Translations under genes and position numbers: made by a program
Assembly (NCBI GenBank): GCA_000708835.1
Contig: DF237120.1
Location: 97,963 to 161,962 of the forward strand
DNA: 64,000 bases
From: Klebsormidium nitens
Taxonomy: Eukaryota; Streptophyta; Klebsormidiophyceae; Klebsormidiales; Klebsormidiaceae
Direction: 5' to 3'
Notes under the pieces: model-generated
What the model was told of the DNA's origin: nothing
Databases searched by the model: none
What the model saw: the letters and a program-made list of their open reading frames with translations, nothing else
In this document: positions 13,085-24,200 of the stretch, piece by piece
Layout of the letters: every line of letters begins with the position of its first letter
Position numbering within the stretch: position 1 is the first letter of the stretch

Positions 13085-13690
13085 CTGGCTCTGATGGACA
13101 GCTAGTGTGGGCCGCACGTTGTTGCGCTCACCTTTGATAGTTTTGCTTATGAACTGAGGCCATGGGAGTCCGTCCGTTGTGCAGTCATCTCCTCTTTGGG
13201 AAGCCAAAAGAAAGAGCTGTCGATTGCGCGTGTCGATTGCACTTACTAGGCAACTCGATGTTGGTAGCTTAGCGTGTGAGGTCAGCCGCTTGGAAAGGTG
13301 CCATTCGACAACTTGTAAGTAATCAGAAGCTTCTTCAAAGGAAGGTACGGTTGCAATACCCCCCGTTTGGAACCTTGCTCGTTTCGTGACCATGGCGACT
13401 GTCTTTACTAATAAGTCTGGTTATGATGGTCAGGCAACACGGGCCTCGCTCTGTTGCGCTCATCTGTCCTGATGATGTTCTGAACTGAGGCCATCGGAGT
13501 CGTCCAATGGGTTGTCACCTCCTCTTCTTGTAAGGAAATGCTGGAACTGCTGGATGCGCGTGTCGTTATTCCGAGAGCACTGTCTTTCAGCCCAACGATC
13601 GTGTCTTTCGACCGTTGAATGTGTGAGTTCGGAAGCTGAGTCCCGTTTCAAACGAACGGCAAGTCAACAAAGCGTCAGGCCTTCTTGTCG
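13085..13690 (+). repeat. 330-bp monomers, two copies
   Basis: Anchors at about 13087 (ggctctgatgg) and 13419 (ggttatgatgg), spaced 332 bases, each followed by the gggcc, ttgcgctca, gaactgaggccat and gcgcgtgtcg phrases. No start block precedes them, so the unit appears to have lost its front part or to have arisen by unequal exchange with the unit before it. Confidence 0.65.
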
Positions 13691-15125
13691 ACGGTTTGTG
13701 CGTTCTGTTGTCCCAAAAAAAAAAAAACTCCATTGTTGCGGGAAAAATGTTTGATCTGACGATGTGCCTTGAGTCAGCGAGTGCTGTAAAGTTGCCATTT
13801 TACCGTTGTTGGGGCTGTGACGATATGAATGTCCCGGCGCCAACGGCCTACAAAGTTGTTGAGGCACATTGCCTTTCCATCGGTAGATCCGATAGCCTTG
13901 TCTCCTTTTGAGCGGTTCTCTCCGGACCTGTGGACGCTCTTTGGGTGGATAACCATATTCTTTCTAGCTCTAGAACGTCCAGTCTCGTGTATATGTATAC
14001 CAGCACTTCCTTTGCGGTACACTTGTTGCCATGTAGCCAGAAGCCCGAAGCTGAGGGACGCTGCCTGCCACATCGAGATGTTGAGCCCCGGTTCCGCAGC
14101 GCCCCAGTAGCGCTGCCGCATAATGAAATGGTAAAGCGCTGCTGTGGCGCCACGCTTCCCGAAGAGTGGGGCCCTTCTGGCAGACGTTACCGACAGCAAC
14201 TCCAGGACCTTTTTTGATTGACGGCTGATCTGGAAACTTTCTCCGTATGGTACTTCAGACTGCTGACGTCATGCTCCGTTGCTTCAGCAAGTGGTGAGCG
14301 CCGCTGCGGCAAAATTTTTCCTGCCACAAGCATGGCTGCATCGTTCCGGGGGATGCGTTGGAGTGACCGGTTCGCCGCGGCCGTTCGGCGGTACTGCGGA
14401 AGTTTCACGCTACAATGTATCGAGTGGGTGCATATTTGATTTGCGCACGACTGTTTGCCAAAATCGAAGGCACTGACATACCGCAAATATATCAAGTTTA
14501 CGGGGTCCATCGACTTTCTTATTGGGTCCGCAGCATGTTGTGTAGTCCTTTCGTTGCCTGGCAGACCACTTTTTTGCGGTATCAATCTGCTTCTAGGACC
14601 AAAAGGGTTGCATGGAGGGAGAATCACATGCGGGTGCGGGAGTGGATGTGATCCGGAACCATTGAGCTCGTTCTCGTTGCTCATTCTTCTTTAGCGGTCT
14701 GAAGCCGTGCGGTGACATCCGGTCACTCGTTTATGGCACTCGTTTGTTGCTCCGGCTTGGATGATGGGCGAGCACTTGGGCGTGCCTCGCACCCTCAACT
14801 CTCTTGTTGAAAGTTTCCTGACGCCGAGCGCACTTGTGATCTTGTATGCCCTGTCTCTGTCTCTGCTTCGTCGTGCACTCTTCGTCTTGCTCCACTCTGG
14901 TTACTTCGTATAAGATTATATGGCGGTCTTTTGCCCGGCCGCGCGCTCTATGCTTGCGGATGCAGAAACGGTGAATGCGTCAAGCAGTTTCATTTTTTGA
15001 AGGAGCAGGTCGCTCGTTATCCCGTTGATCAACGTGGTTCAACTTTCAAGGCCAGAGTTCTCTTCGCTCTTAATGCCTCTCAATCTTATGGACGCCCCAT
15101 ATTCGCGTCCTCTAGAGTAGGATAC
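13690..15125 (+). repeat. Array tail block, copy 3
   Basis: Third tail block: ggcgccaacggcc (13837), cctttgcggtacac (14009), the remnant agtagcgctgcc followed by gcataa (14106), caagtggtgagcg (14288) and tgttgctccggcttgg (14745). A run of 13 A lies near 13717. Several open frames of 80-165 codons occur on both strands here but do not match each other or the equivalent frames in copies 1 and 2. Confidence 0.65.
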
Positions 15126-16360
15126 TAAGGTCATCTCAACATATCGGTGAGCACGACTATGACTATATTGGCACAGGCGGGGCGTGATCACACGGGCTCC
15201 GCATGTTGATTTCTATGTTGACGCCAGACCTAACCACCTTCGAAACCCAGTCTTTGTGAATCGACCACACGCACACTAGCTGTAACAGGAAGCGATTGTA
15301 TTAGATCCTAGATAACGTCCTAGGGTACAGAATGCTATCTCAAAGCCCCTCACGTGTTGGGAGGTTTGAAGAACTTGGAAGGGCCCTGTGTGGTGACGCG
15401 AAGGCCTAACAAGGAGTGTTCAGACCGGGGCTCCAGAATCCTAGGGCGAAGCTTGTGATGAAGCTTCTTTTCTTGAAGAATGATCTCGCCGTTGTAACAA
15501 AGCCAAGGCCGTTGCTCAGAGGCTTGCAAGGCGGACCTTCTCTTGCACACGAGCGTTCTGAGTCTGCTCGAGGCCGGTCTCCCAATCACTTGTGGCAATG
15601 AACTTAGTACAAGCCCGGAAGCTAGTGTCAGTGCCTGCAGTCGTCTGAGCCTAAGCAAATCAATCCCGAGAAGCATTTTCCGTTTCAGCATATTGCTATG
15701 CAGGCCTTCAGCCCGCCACAAATACGAAGTGCATGACTACACGCTTAGTGTGCTGTGAACAGCTAACTGCTGTCTGAGGAGCTCTCTGATTCTATCGAGA
15801 CCAGTGTCCTCGAAGTTAACGCTTCTGAGCATCAGTGCCAAGAGTCCTTCCACTGGATCAGACAAGTGATTGCAACACTCCGTTTTGTTCCTTACGAGCT
15901 GGAGGACCGATCCAGAGCAAAGCTCTCAACTGCACCATCTTAAACCGAACAAGGCTTCGTGTTTTCACTTAGCTTGGGTTGTGAGGAAATCGGAAACGTT
16001 TGATCCTCCTTACAAGAGTGTCACAAGGAGTTCTTGCCATCTGATCCCGGTCGAGAAGCTCGCCGTGAGTAACTACTGTGTCACGTCAAAAATGTCCGTC
16101 TTGACATTGAACAACAGCGCTCTACCTCTTGCAAGACTGCATGTGGGTTTCGGCCAACACGACAGAAGATGCTCGGCTAACCTTCCAAATCCCGTTTTGC
16201 ACTGTGAATTCTTTCCTGAGCGAGATTGTGGCAGATTCTAGCATCGCAGATAAAGATAAGGCCGCTCTTGTTGGCGCCTTCAGGCGTGACATTGAACATG
16301 CTCAAACAACGCTGGAAATGCCTGTATGCGCTAGGCGCTGTCTTTTGCTAAGTTTGCTTG
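15126..16360. other. Non-coding stretch between array units
   Basis: No gene, no landmark of the array and no inverted repeat that I can support. Open frames reach about 123 codons on each strand (around 15350-15721 and 15870-16241), without recognisable motifs. Confidence 0.5.
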
Positions 16361-17725
16361 TGGGCCATGAAAAGAAAGTCTGGCTGCCCGGGCGGAGCCA
16401 TCCAGTTTGTCACCTCAGTCCGAAACCTGACGCCCCTTGGTAGATGACGCGCTTTGCTTTTCTGCGGTCTGAGCTGAAGTCGTGCTTGAATTCTGGCTGT
16501 TGGTGGCAAAGGCTTGCTTCATATTTTCTGAACGGAAGATTGATACTCCAGCTAGAGACAACTTTGTTTCGGCATCAATAAGAAGACCGGAGATAGCGCT
16601 CCTTTGAACCCGCATGTATCCTTGGAATTTCTTCTGGAGGACTTCTTCCGGCCCTCGCGGCAGGAAAATTCACTTAGTTAGTTTTATGGGTTTGACTCTT
16701 GCGCGCTTGCCTGCATGCTGATCCAGCCAAAGGGTCTTGGACGGTGGACTTCATAAAAGGTCGAGGTCTCCATTCTCTAGTTGCTCTCTTTTGAAGGCGT
16801 CAGGACCATGGTCAGAATAGGTTATTGATTTGCGGTCCGAGGGTTTCTTCGAAGATGCGGTAACCATCTTCCAAGCGCTAACATTCTCTGGTTGCCTCGT
16901 ACAGGTGAGGGATGCCCGCATGTCCTACCTTGTGTTTTGAGCTTCGAAAGTTCTTTCATCCAAACATAGAGAACCATTTTTCAGCCTGTGCATCAGGTGA
17001 GTATCGTTTTTCTTCTTCAATGGCAAGGCCGAAGCGTCGAAGCTTGCACAATGACGAACAACGAGAAGAGCGGTTTCAGCCTTGGCTTCGACTCCTCCAG
17101 AGTCATCTTTACTTGGTTGGCGTGCTGCAACGCCATGCTTAATCGGTTCTGATCAGAACCTTTGAAGTGTTTCTGACCCCTTGAGAGCATCCCTCTCCAA
17201 CGTTGTTAAGAACGTATCTGTTGCTGTGATAATTAAGTTGGTGAGTGGATTTAAACACTGATTTTTGGAATGACTGGTGAATGAAGGTCGAGATATGATC
17301 GAGTTGCTTTGCTGAGGACTCGGCCGACAGATAGATGGGCTGGATCTGGTCCGAGTCACTGTGCCCCTTCGCCGTCCGTTGTGGCTCTCAGAAAGCTGCT
17401 TGGCCGCACCTTGCTCGCTTAGAGCAACATATCTGTTAGCTCTTGATGCCCCTCATACGCGGGTACAATCTAATAAAGTTCGTAGCTTTGTAAGCTCTGC
17501 CACCATGCCTTCATTTGCAGCTTGCCAGGAGGAATGTTTCTTCGCGTAATTTGTGCGGCCAGAACCATTGGAGTTGTCCATCTTGTGAAAACGTACAGAT
17601 TTTCCTCAAGCAAACATGATGTGCCTTTACCTCTGCCCACTTGGGACGATGCAATCCTCTTGGTGCCCCGCTTGGCACCTTGTGCGGGTTTCTTGAACAT
17701 TACTTTTTCGTGAATCACATCGAAA
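16360..17725 (+). repeat. Array start block, copy 3
   Basis: Third start block with acaggtgag (16901), a second caggtgag at 16994, cgccgtccgttgtggc (17371) and a gctctgccaccatgcc phrase (about 17491). It is followed after about 358 bases by a monomer anchor, close to the 368 and 351 bases in copies 1 and 2. Confidence 0.65.
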
Positions 17726-18280
17726 CCGTGGCTATGAAGGTCAGCCAGTTTGGGCGGCACGTCGCTGCGCTCAAACCGGAATCTGCTGTATCCTGAGGCC
17801 GAGCACTATCGACCATTGTCTATCGGTTTCTCCGGTTGGAAAGGGAGTACACGAGCTGCCGTTGCGCATGTTGAAAGCAACTCTTCTGGGGGTACATAGC
17901 GTGTGTGATGTCGGGCCCTGGAAGATGTCTTTTCCATCAATTTGTGAGTCGAATGAACGTTGGACGCGCGGTTCTAGTGCTCCGGGTCCCGCTTGGGACC
18001 TCATGTTGCAGTTTCAACAGTTTTTGATTGAGAACTGGCTCTGATGGTCAAGCTGTGTGAGCAGCACCTTGTTCCGCTCAACTTAGTTTTGCTTCTCAAC
18101 TGAGGCCATTGAACTTTGTCGACAGAGCTCTCACTTCCCTCTGCGGAGGAGAAGGACAATAGTCAATACCTCTAGGAGGCGGATACCTGCCGTGGGGCTG
18201 TGATGTTGTGAAGGTCTCGGCTCTTTCCTTCGTTCGAGGCCAATCTGGGATGTTAAAGCAGAACGCCCCACCCATCGAAG
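17726..18280 (+). repeat. 330-bp monomers, two copies, array end
   Basis: Anchors near 17730 (ggctatgaaggtcagcc) and 18037 (ggctctgatggtcaa), spaced 307 bases. After the second anchor, tail-block phrases (ggggctgtgatg, gaggccaat, gccccacccatcg) follow after only about 160-230 bases, so the last monomer lost its back half and the tail block breaks off. This is the right edge of the recognisable array. Confidence 0.6.
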
Positions 18281-21200
18281 AAGTTCCCACGAGATATTCT
18301 TGTCTCTTCAGCAGGGTTTCGAGGAGCCCAACTGCTACTTATAGGTAATTGCATGTTTCTCGTGAAATGTCTTGTTGCATCTACAACTCTAGCAAGGCGT
18401 GTCACGGCAGTATTTGAATTTAATTACAATGATCACCAGACCCCAATCGAGCCCAGTTTATACATGTTTGATGCCTCAATCAAATCTGCAGTAAGGGGCT
18501 ACCTCTTGAAAAGATAGCGGCAGCAAAGTTAAATATGGGGTGATTGCTGTTGGGGTTCTAGGACAAGATCTTTTGCATGAAGGAATTTTTCGAGGGTCTC
18601 CCCGGCGAATTGTAACACATCGAAAACATAGGTTGCAAGCGTCTACTTTTGTCTTACTTATCTTAAAGGGTTACCGTCCCACCCTTTTTGTGGTCCACAT
18701 TCGTAAGATGCAAACTTACAAGTAGCTGGCTTGATGACTTTGTCCAACGGCTCTGATGGTATGGAGGTATGAGCGGAGGACGTGTCTCAGTCGTTCTTCG
18801 TGCCTGACGCCATGTTGACCTAGAGCTAGACATGTTACCCTGGAGTGGTCCGTGAGAATAAGCTCAGATGAAAGGAGGCGTCTCGAAAATCCGAGTCGCG
18901 GGCTAGCTGCCTCACTAGTATCTGGGCGTCAAGCCGACTGATTTTGAGCGTTTCTCGTGACGGGGACGAAAGCCCTCGTAATGCATCCAGCAGCCGGCAG
19001 TGCTATGCGGAGGAGCTAGCTTTGCTGTGCGGCGGTTTTGCCATGGCTTGCAACGTACGCTCAAATCGAGGGAACATTGTTTGATTCTGGTGAAAGCGCG
19101 TTGGCAAGGATGGATGAATACCTTGAGAGCGCAATAGCTGCCCAGAATTTGAGGTCGCCTTGATGCCACCGTTTGTAGTGCCACGGATGCTTGCTAAATT
19201 TCTTTCCTTGGGGATTTGAGTCTGGCGCCAGAATCCGTTCGACATCTGTGAGAACGCGTGCTCATGCTCTGATTTGATTCACATAATCTGTTCGTTTGGC
19301 CCGACATTGGAAGCACAATGGACGCGGAGTGCTTTTTTTTGTTCATCTTTGCTACTTAGGAGAGATTTTTATACTCGATTATTTCATAATCAGTCTAGTG
19401 AGCGGCGCCGTCGCCTCACCATTTGTAGCTTGTTTCATGTGAAGATTGTGCCGCAGCTAGTTCGGTTCGAATCTGTGATTTCGGGTTGGTTCTCAACCTG
19501 GTCTTCAGATTATCCCTCGATCTCCCATGTTTCCTAGACCATTTTGGAACATAATGGCACTGCTACCGGTCTGGCCAGCCTGTGATAATGGGCACTCTTG
19601 ACAACCCCATCATTGTTCACAGGAGATTTTTGCCCATCTGAAGCTTCTCACCGGCCCTCCCCTAGTGATCCCGCGTTTGTGACCACCTATGCAGAATACA
19701 CATATATGGCGCACTTACATACCGTCATTTGCACTTGCTTCTGGAACCCATCTCGACCGTACCCGTTCATTGCTCCCAAAAACAGGAGCATCGACGCTCA
19801 CCTTTGCTTCTTGCTTGCAGGTGAGCGGCTGAATTGACAAGCCGTCAAAGTACGGCTCCACCATATTTGCAGCCCACCGAGTCCAGCATGTGGTACGGTC
19901 ATTGCCTTTTCGCGTTCTGATTCTGATTGATGAATCGCTTGTTGCGACCTCCATCACTTGAAGGGTAGGAGCTTTATTTTGGTCTATATTTAATGCGATG
20001 GAGTCCTTGCAACCGGTCTGACGACCACTTTGCTTACTTTGGCATGACGGCCGTGATAAGGTAGGCCCCAGTCTTGAGCAAGCACGTGCTCAGATAGGGA
20101 CGTGGACCGCCCGTTCATTTGATGCTGGAGCTCTAGGTCTTCGCTTCTGATCCCTCCGGGTCGGTCCTGGTCCGCTCCAGTCTCGCAATCAGCGGTTATC
20201 AAAGCGCAAAGATGGAAGCCAGTGTAAAAGACGAATTTTGTTTACGCTGTTTCTTTAACTTTGAGCTCGTGTGAACTCCATGACAAAACACCTTTATGCT
20301 TTTCAGTGTGATCCTTGTGTAGCTCCACAATCCGCCGTAGAACTTGGTCCGGACTAGAATAAAGTTAGTCAGCTGAACATTGTAATGGAGTCTCTTGCCC
20401 AAGAGACTCCCCAGCACCAGCCCCAGCACCAGCACACCTGCTGCAGTCAACTATTGCCGGGTCTGAAATTTGGGCGACGGTTGACCTTGCTGGGGCCGCT
20501 TTGCCATCTGAGGAGTGTGGTTTGCGAGCGTGGTCCCTTCTTTGATTGTGGCATCGGAGGTGGCAGTGATCGAGCCCACTTCAAAACTGAGTGCGCAATT
20601 TTGCGCGCTGCTCACCCTTGCCAACTCATCTCTGACGCCGGGTGGAAGCATGTCCGATTTCGGCTGAGTCGTGCAGCTGACTAGCTGCAATCGTCATGGC
20701 AACCCGCTGACTCCAGTACGATTGTAAACAAGACGAGTGTATTCTTGTTGTGAAACGTGTCATGCGATTCGGCCAGTACTCTATGTAGCATAGAGAGCAC
20801 TAAATCGTGGACCTTTGTTGCAAGTCACTGTCACGTTGCAGTGTTTGGTTGCACCCCGGTTCTGGATGCGATGTCGACCAATGGATTTTGCAGCGTCTTT
20901 CCCCCGGCGATACCCGATGCTTGTCCGTGTCGAGCGTTCCTATGCTCTGCTGTGTGCGCAAAAGCGTGCGGCGTTCAAGTTCTTAGCACCTCAATGTGTA
21001 CCATTGCCAGGCAATCTAGCATTTTTGTGGTTCAGAAGGTCTTGTTGTATCACGCTTTTGGACCGCGGTGTCTTTTGAATAGGTACTTTCTGAACTCACA
21101 TTCTATTCAACGCCAATCCTATCTACTTCCGGCCATGACGTTCGGGCACGTTGAGCTCACTATGTTGCTCACGGTCTCTTCTAGTCGGCTGAGCAAAATG

Positions 21201-24200
21201 CCGGTTCTTAAAATGCCGTCATCCACTGGGAACAGCCACCTCCTTACTTTGAAATCTGGACTCGTCAGTCTTTGTCCGTGTCGTCTGAAGCTGCTGTTCT
21301 TGTGAGCACCAAAGCCGACCGGGGATTTCACAACGACGAGATCCCTAGTTTCGTATCCCTACTCGTTCTGGTGGTCACGGCATTCGCTTCTCCTTTGCCA
21401 CTGAGTTTCGAAGCCGTTGAAAGTCGACCATTGAGCGCAAAACTTTACTCACCAACTATCAGTCGTACAGAGCCCGAGTTCGCTGCCCACTGCTTCACTA
21501 TATATGGTCGTGAGTTTCTGAATTTTCAGGCGTATGTATGTCGGCCGTGATCGAACAAATCTGAGCTAGTCTGATTGGCTCATCTTGACTTTCTAGCTCG
21601 GCGCGATTTTAGGCCGGCTATATTCAAATTGCGTATGCGAGTGAAGACGCAATCCAAAGCTGGCGCGAGCCTTCCGAAAATATTCGGGAAGGCAGCTTGA
21701 AACGTCATGCTTAAATTGTCTGTGTTCCATTACGAGCTTACTTCGTTACAACATGTGTAACCCAATTCCACTGAGCAAGAGTTACGCGCTTGACTTACTA
21801 GGCTTCTAGGCTGCCTCCTCTTGGACGGCACCCACGGCGCATGCAGGCACTTTTGAGAGGGATTTGAGGGACCCACTTTTCCGGAATGAATGGAAGGCGG
21901 TTCTTTCCTTGCTGTAAACACGCGCATCAATAATGATGGATCAGGCTTGAGCCGACAAGAGCGGCCCACGCTTTTGTTGAGATATGGATGATGCTGCGAA
22001 GGAGTGTGATGGCGTCACGACGCTTTGATGCATCCACTTTCGTCCTATTTTGCCGTTCTTCAGTAGGTTTGTCATTACAGGTGATATGATTAGCACTACT
22101 TGCAAACAAAACGAGTCTTGTTGAAGGCCCCCGCTTCTGAACCCCGTCCATCTTTGTTGGCGGGCCGGTGCTTTTAGTCGTGGCATGTAGCTAGGCCTTC
22201 AGCTAGATATTGTGGCCGGGATACTTGAACAGGCTGAGCGCACCTTGGTGCTCGATTCTTTTTTGTAGCTGGTCTGCTGATGCCACGAGTATGCAACATC
22301 ACTTCCGCTCTCATTTACAAACGTTGATTGGTGGCCGCAAAAAACTTTTGTGTGATGCATCCTAACGAATCACTAACATGAAGCACCGGGGGGGATGCTT
22401 TCCGTCACCATCTCAAGCGAGAGGCGAGGAAGGTACCTGCTGAATCTGCCATAACGGTGCACCAGGAACCATGTCTATATAAATTCTCACGATTGTTACG
22501 GGGGGGTTACGGATGAGGGAGGGAAACCATTTAATTGCTGTCAACAGATCCTTTCGTTCGTCGCGTCAGCCGCTTTACGTTGAGCTACCTCGGAACTGAA
22601 TTGTGCGTCACGAATATTGTTGTGCCGCTTGCGAGCCGATGGTAGGCCTTCAATGGAAGTGCCCATTATTGGCACAAGCTGGACTCCGGCACACGGTTCT
22701 GCTTCTTTCGTGCTCCTCCGCCGTTGCATTCAACTGTCTCTTCGGGTTTTTACAAGGCCACCCAGAAAGTTGTTTGAGTATTGCTCTTGTGAGGCCGCCG
22801 CTTTACTGTCCGGCTCGTTGTAGCGGACACCGACCAGATTCTGAGTCTCTGATGTGCTGTCATCGTTAGAAAAGGTGGCCGGGATAGTTGATCAATACTG
22901 ATCCAGATTGATTGCTCACAATTTCTTTCTTCGCCCTATTGAAGCCACGTTAGCTGCATCATGCGTCATCATATATTGCGGCCGGAGTTTCAATTTGATG
23001 CCACGCTACAGCGCAACGGGTTACGCCCGTTATTCTGCCAATCTGTAAATCCAGAAGACTTCGTTGGATCGTATCAAAGGTACTGTTGAATTTTCGTGTT
23101 GGCAGGGAAAGTATCCGACATCCTGAGCTCGCACAATCGAGCCGGCGCTCAAGTGAAGTCCGGCCGGAGATGTCCATTGAGCCGCCCAATCTTTGTTGAC
23201 ACTGTTGAAACTCAAAGTTGTGCCTCCTTTCGGCCGAGTTGAGTGATCACGGCCCCCAAGAAATTTCTGTTCAACATTTTGATCTCCTTTTCTAGATCGC
23301 GTCTTGTGCGCTATTTTCGGGGATGACTCTGTCTCGTGGAAACAACACAACATTCAGGCTCTGCTCGGCCTTCTCTTTGTTTGAACGGCGACGCTCGAGC
23401 GCTTGGTCACTTTTTTCACCAAAAAATCTGGCCGAGTGCCTCTGCTTCATATTCCTGGTTACGGCAAGTGTTTCTCACCATACCCCCCAGGCTTCAACGA
23501 TGTCTTGCTGCTTACAATCGCCTTGCTTTGGCAGCTACCTTCACCTCTCCCGGCCCTGTCCTTTGGCTCTGACTGCCCTTTTCGGATCACTCGCTGAGCA
23601 AGCAGTGGCCACTCATGCCCGCTTGGTCGCACCTCACGTCAATGCTCGACGCCGCCTACCGCATTCGCTTTGTTCTCCCTGAGCTTAACAGTCACCAATC
23701 TTGCATACCTGCTGATTTGCTAATCAGCTTAGCAACCCCGCCCTCGCGTCGTGGCGCGCGTAGCTTCCATCTAAGTATGCACCACGTTGCCCTGTTTACG
23801 AGCAGCTATGCTAGCAGCAGCGTCAGGTATGATTTGAAAGCGTTCCGTGCTGCGTCAAGAACAAGTCTATCTGACGGATCGTACGCGAGTTTTTTTTGAG
23901 TCCCGCTTCATACTCTGCTGCAGAATCAGGTTCACCTGCGTCGGCCATGACCGGCGAACATATTTGAGCTTCCGGTTGCTCAAAAGTCCTCTGTTCCTGA
24001 TGCCGCATAATCCGAGCATGTCGCTTGTGAATCGTAGAGACTGGAGTCGGTCTATTAAATGCGACAAAACAGCCTGACGCTTACTAATTCGCAGCCCATG
24101 CTTTCGTAGTCTTTGATGTTGGAAAGTGACGTGTCACGCAAAAGCCTGCAAGCTTCGCGTTCGGACTGACCCTTCTTAAGGTTCTCTTGTGTGTGACGAG

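Noticed and set aside
13774-14684. Frames of 141 and 165 codons in tail block 3
   Set aside because: The aligned tail blocks at 5.7-7.0 and 11.6-13.0 kb do not preserve these frames.
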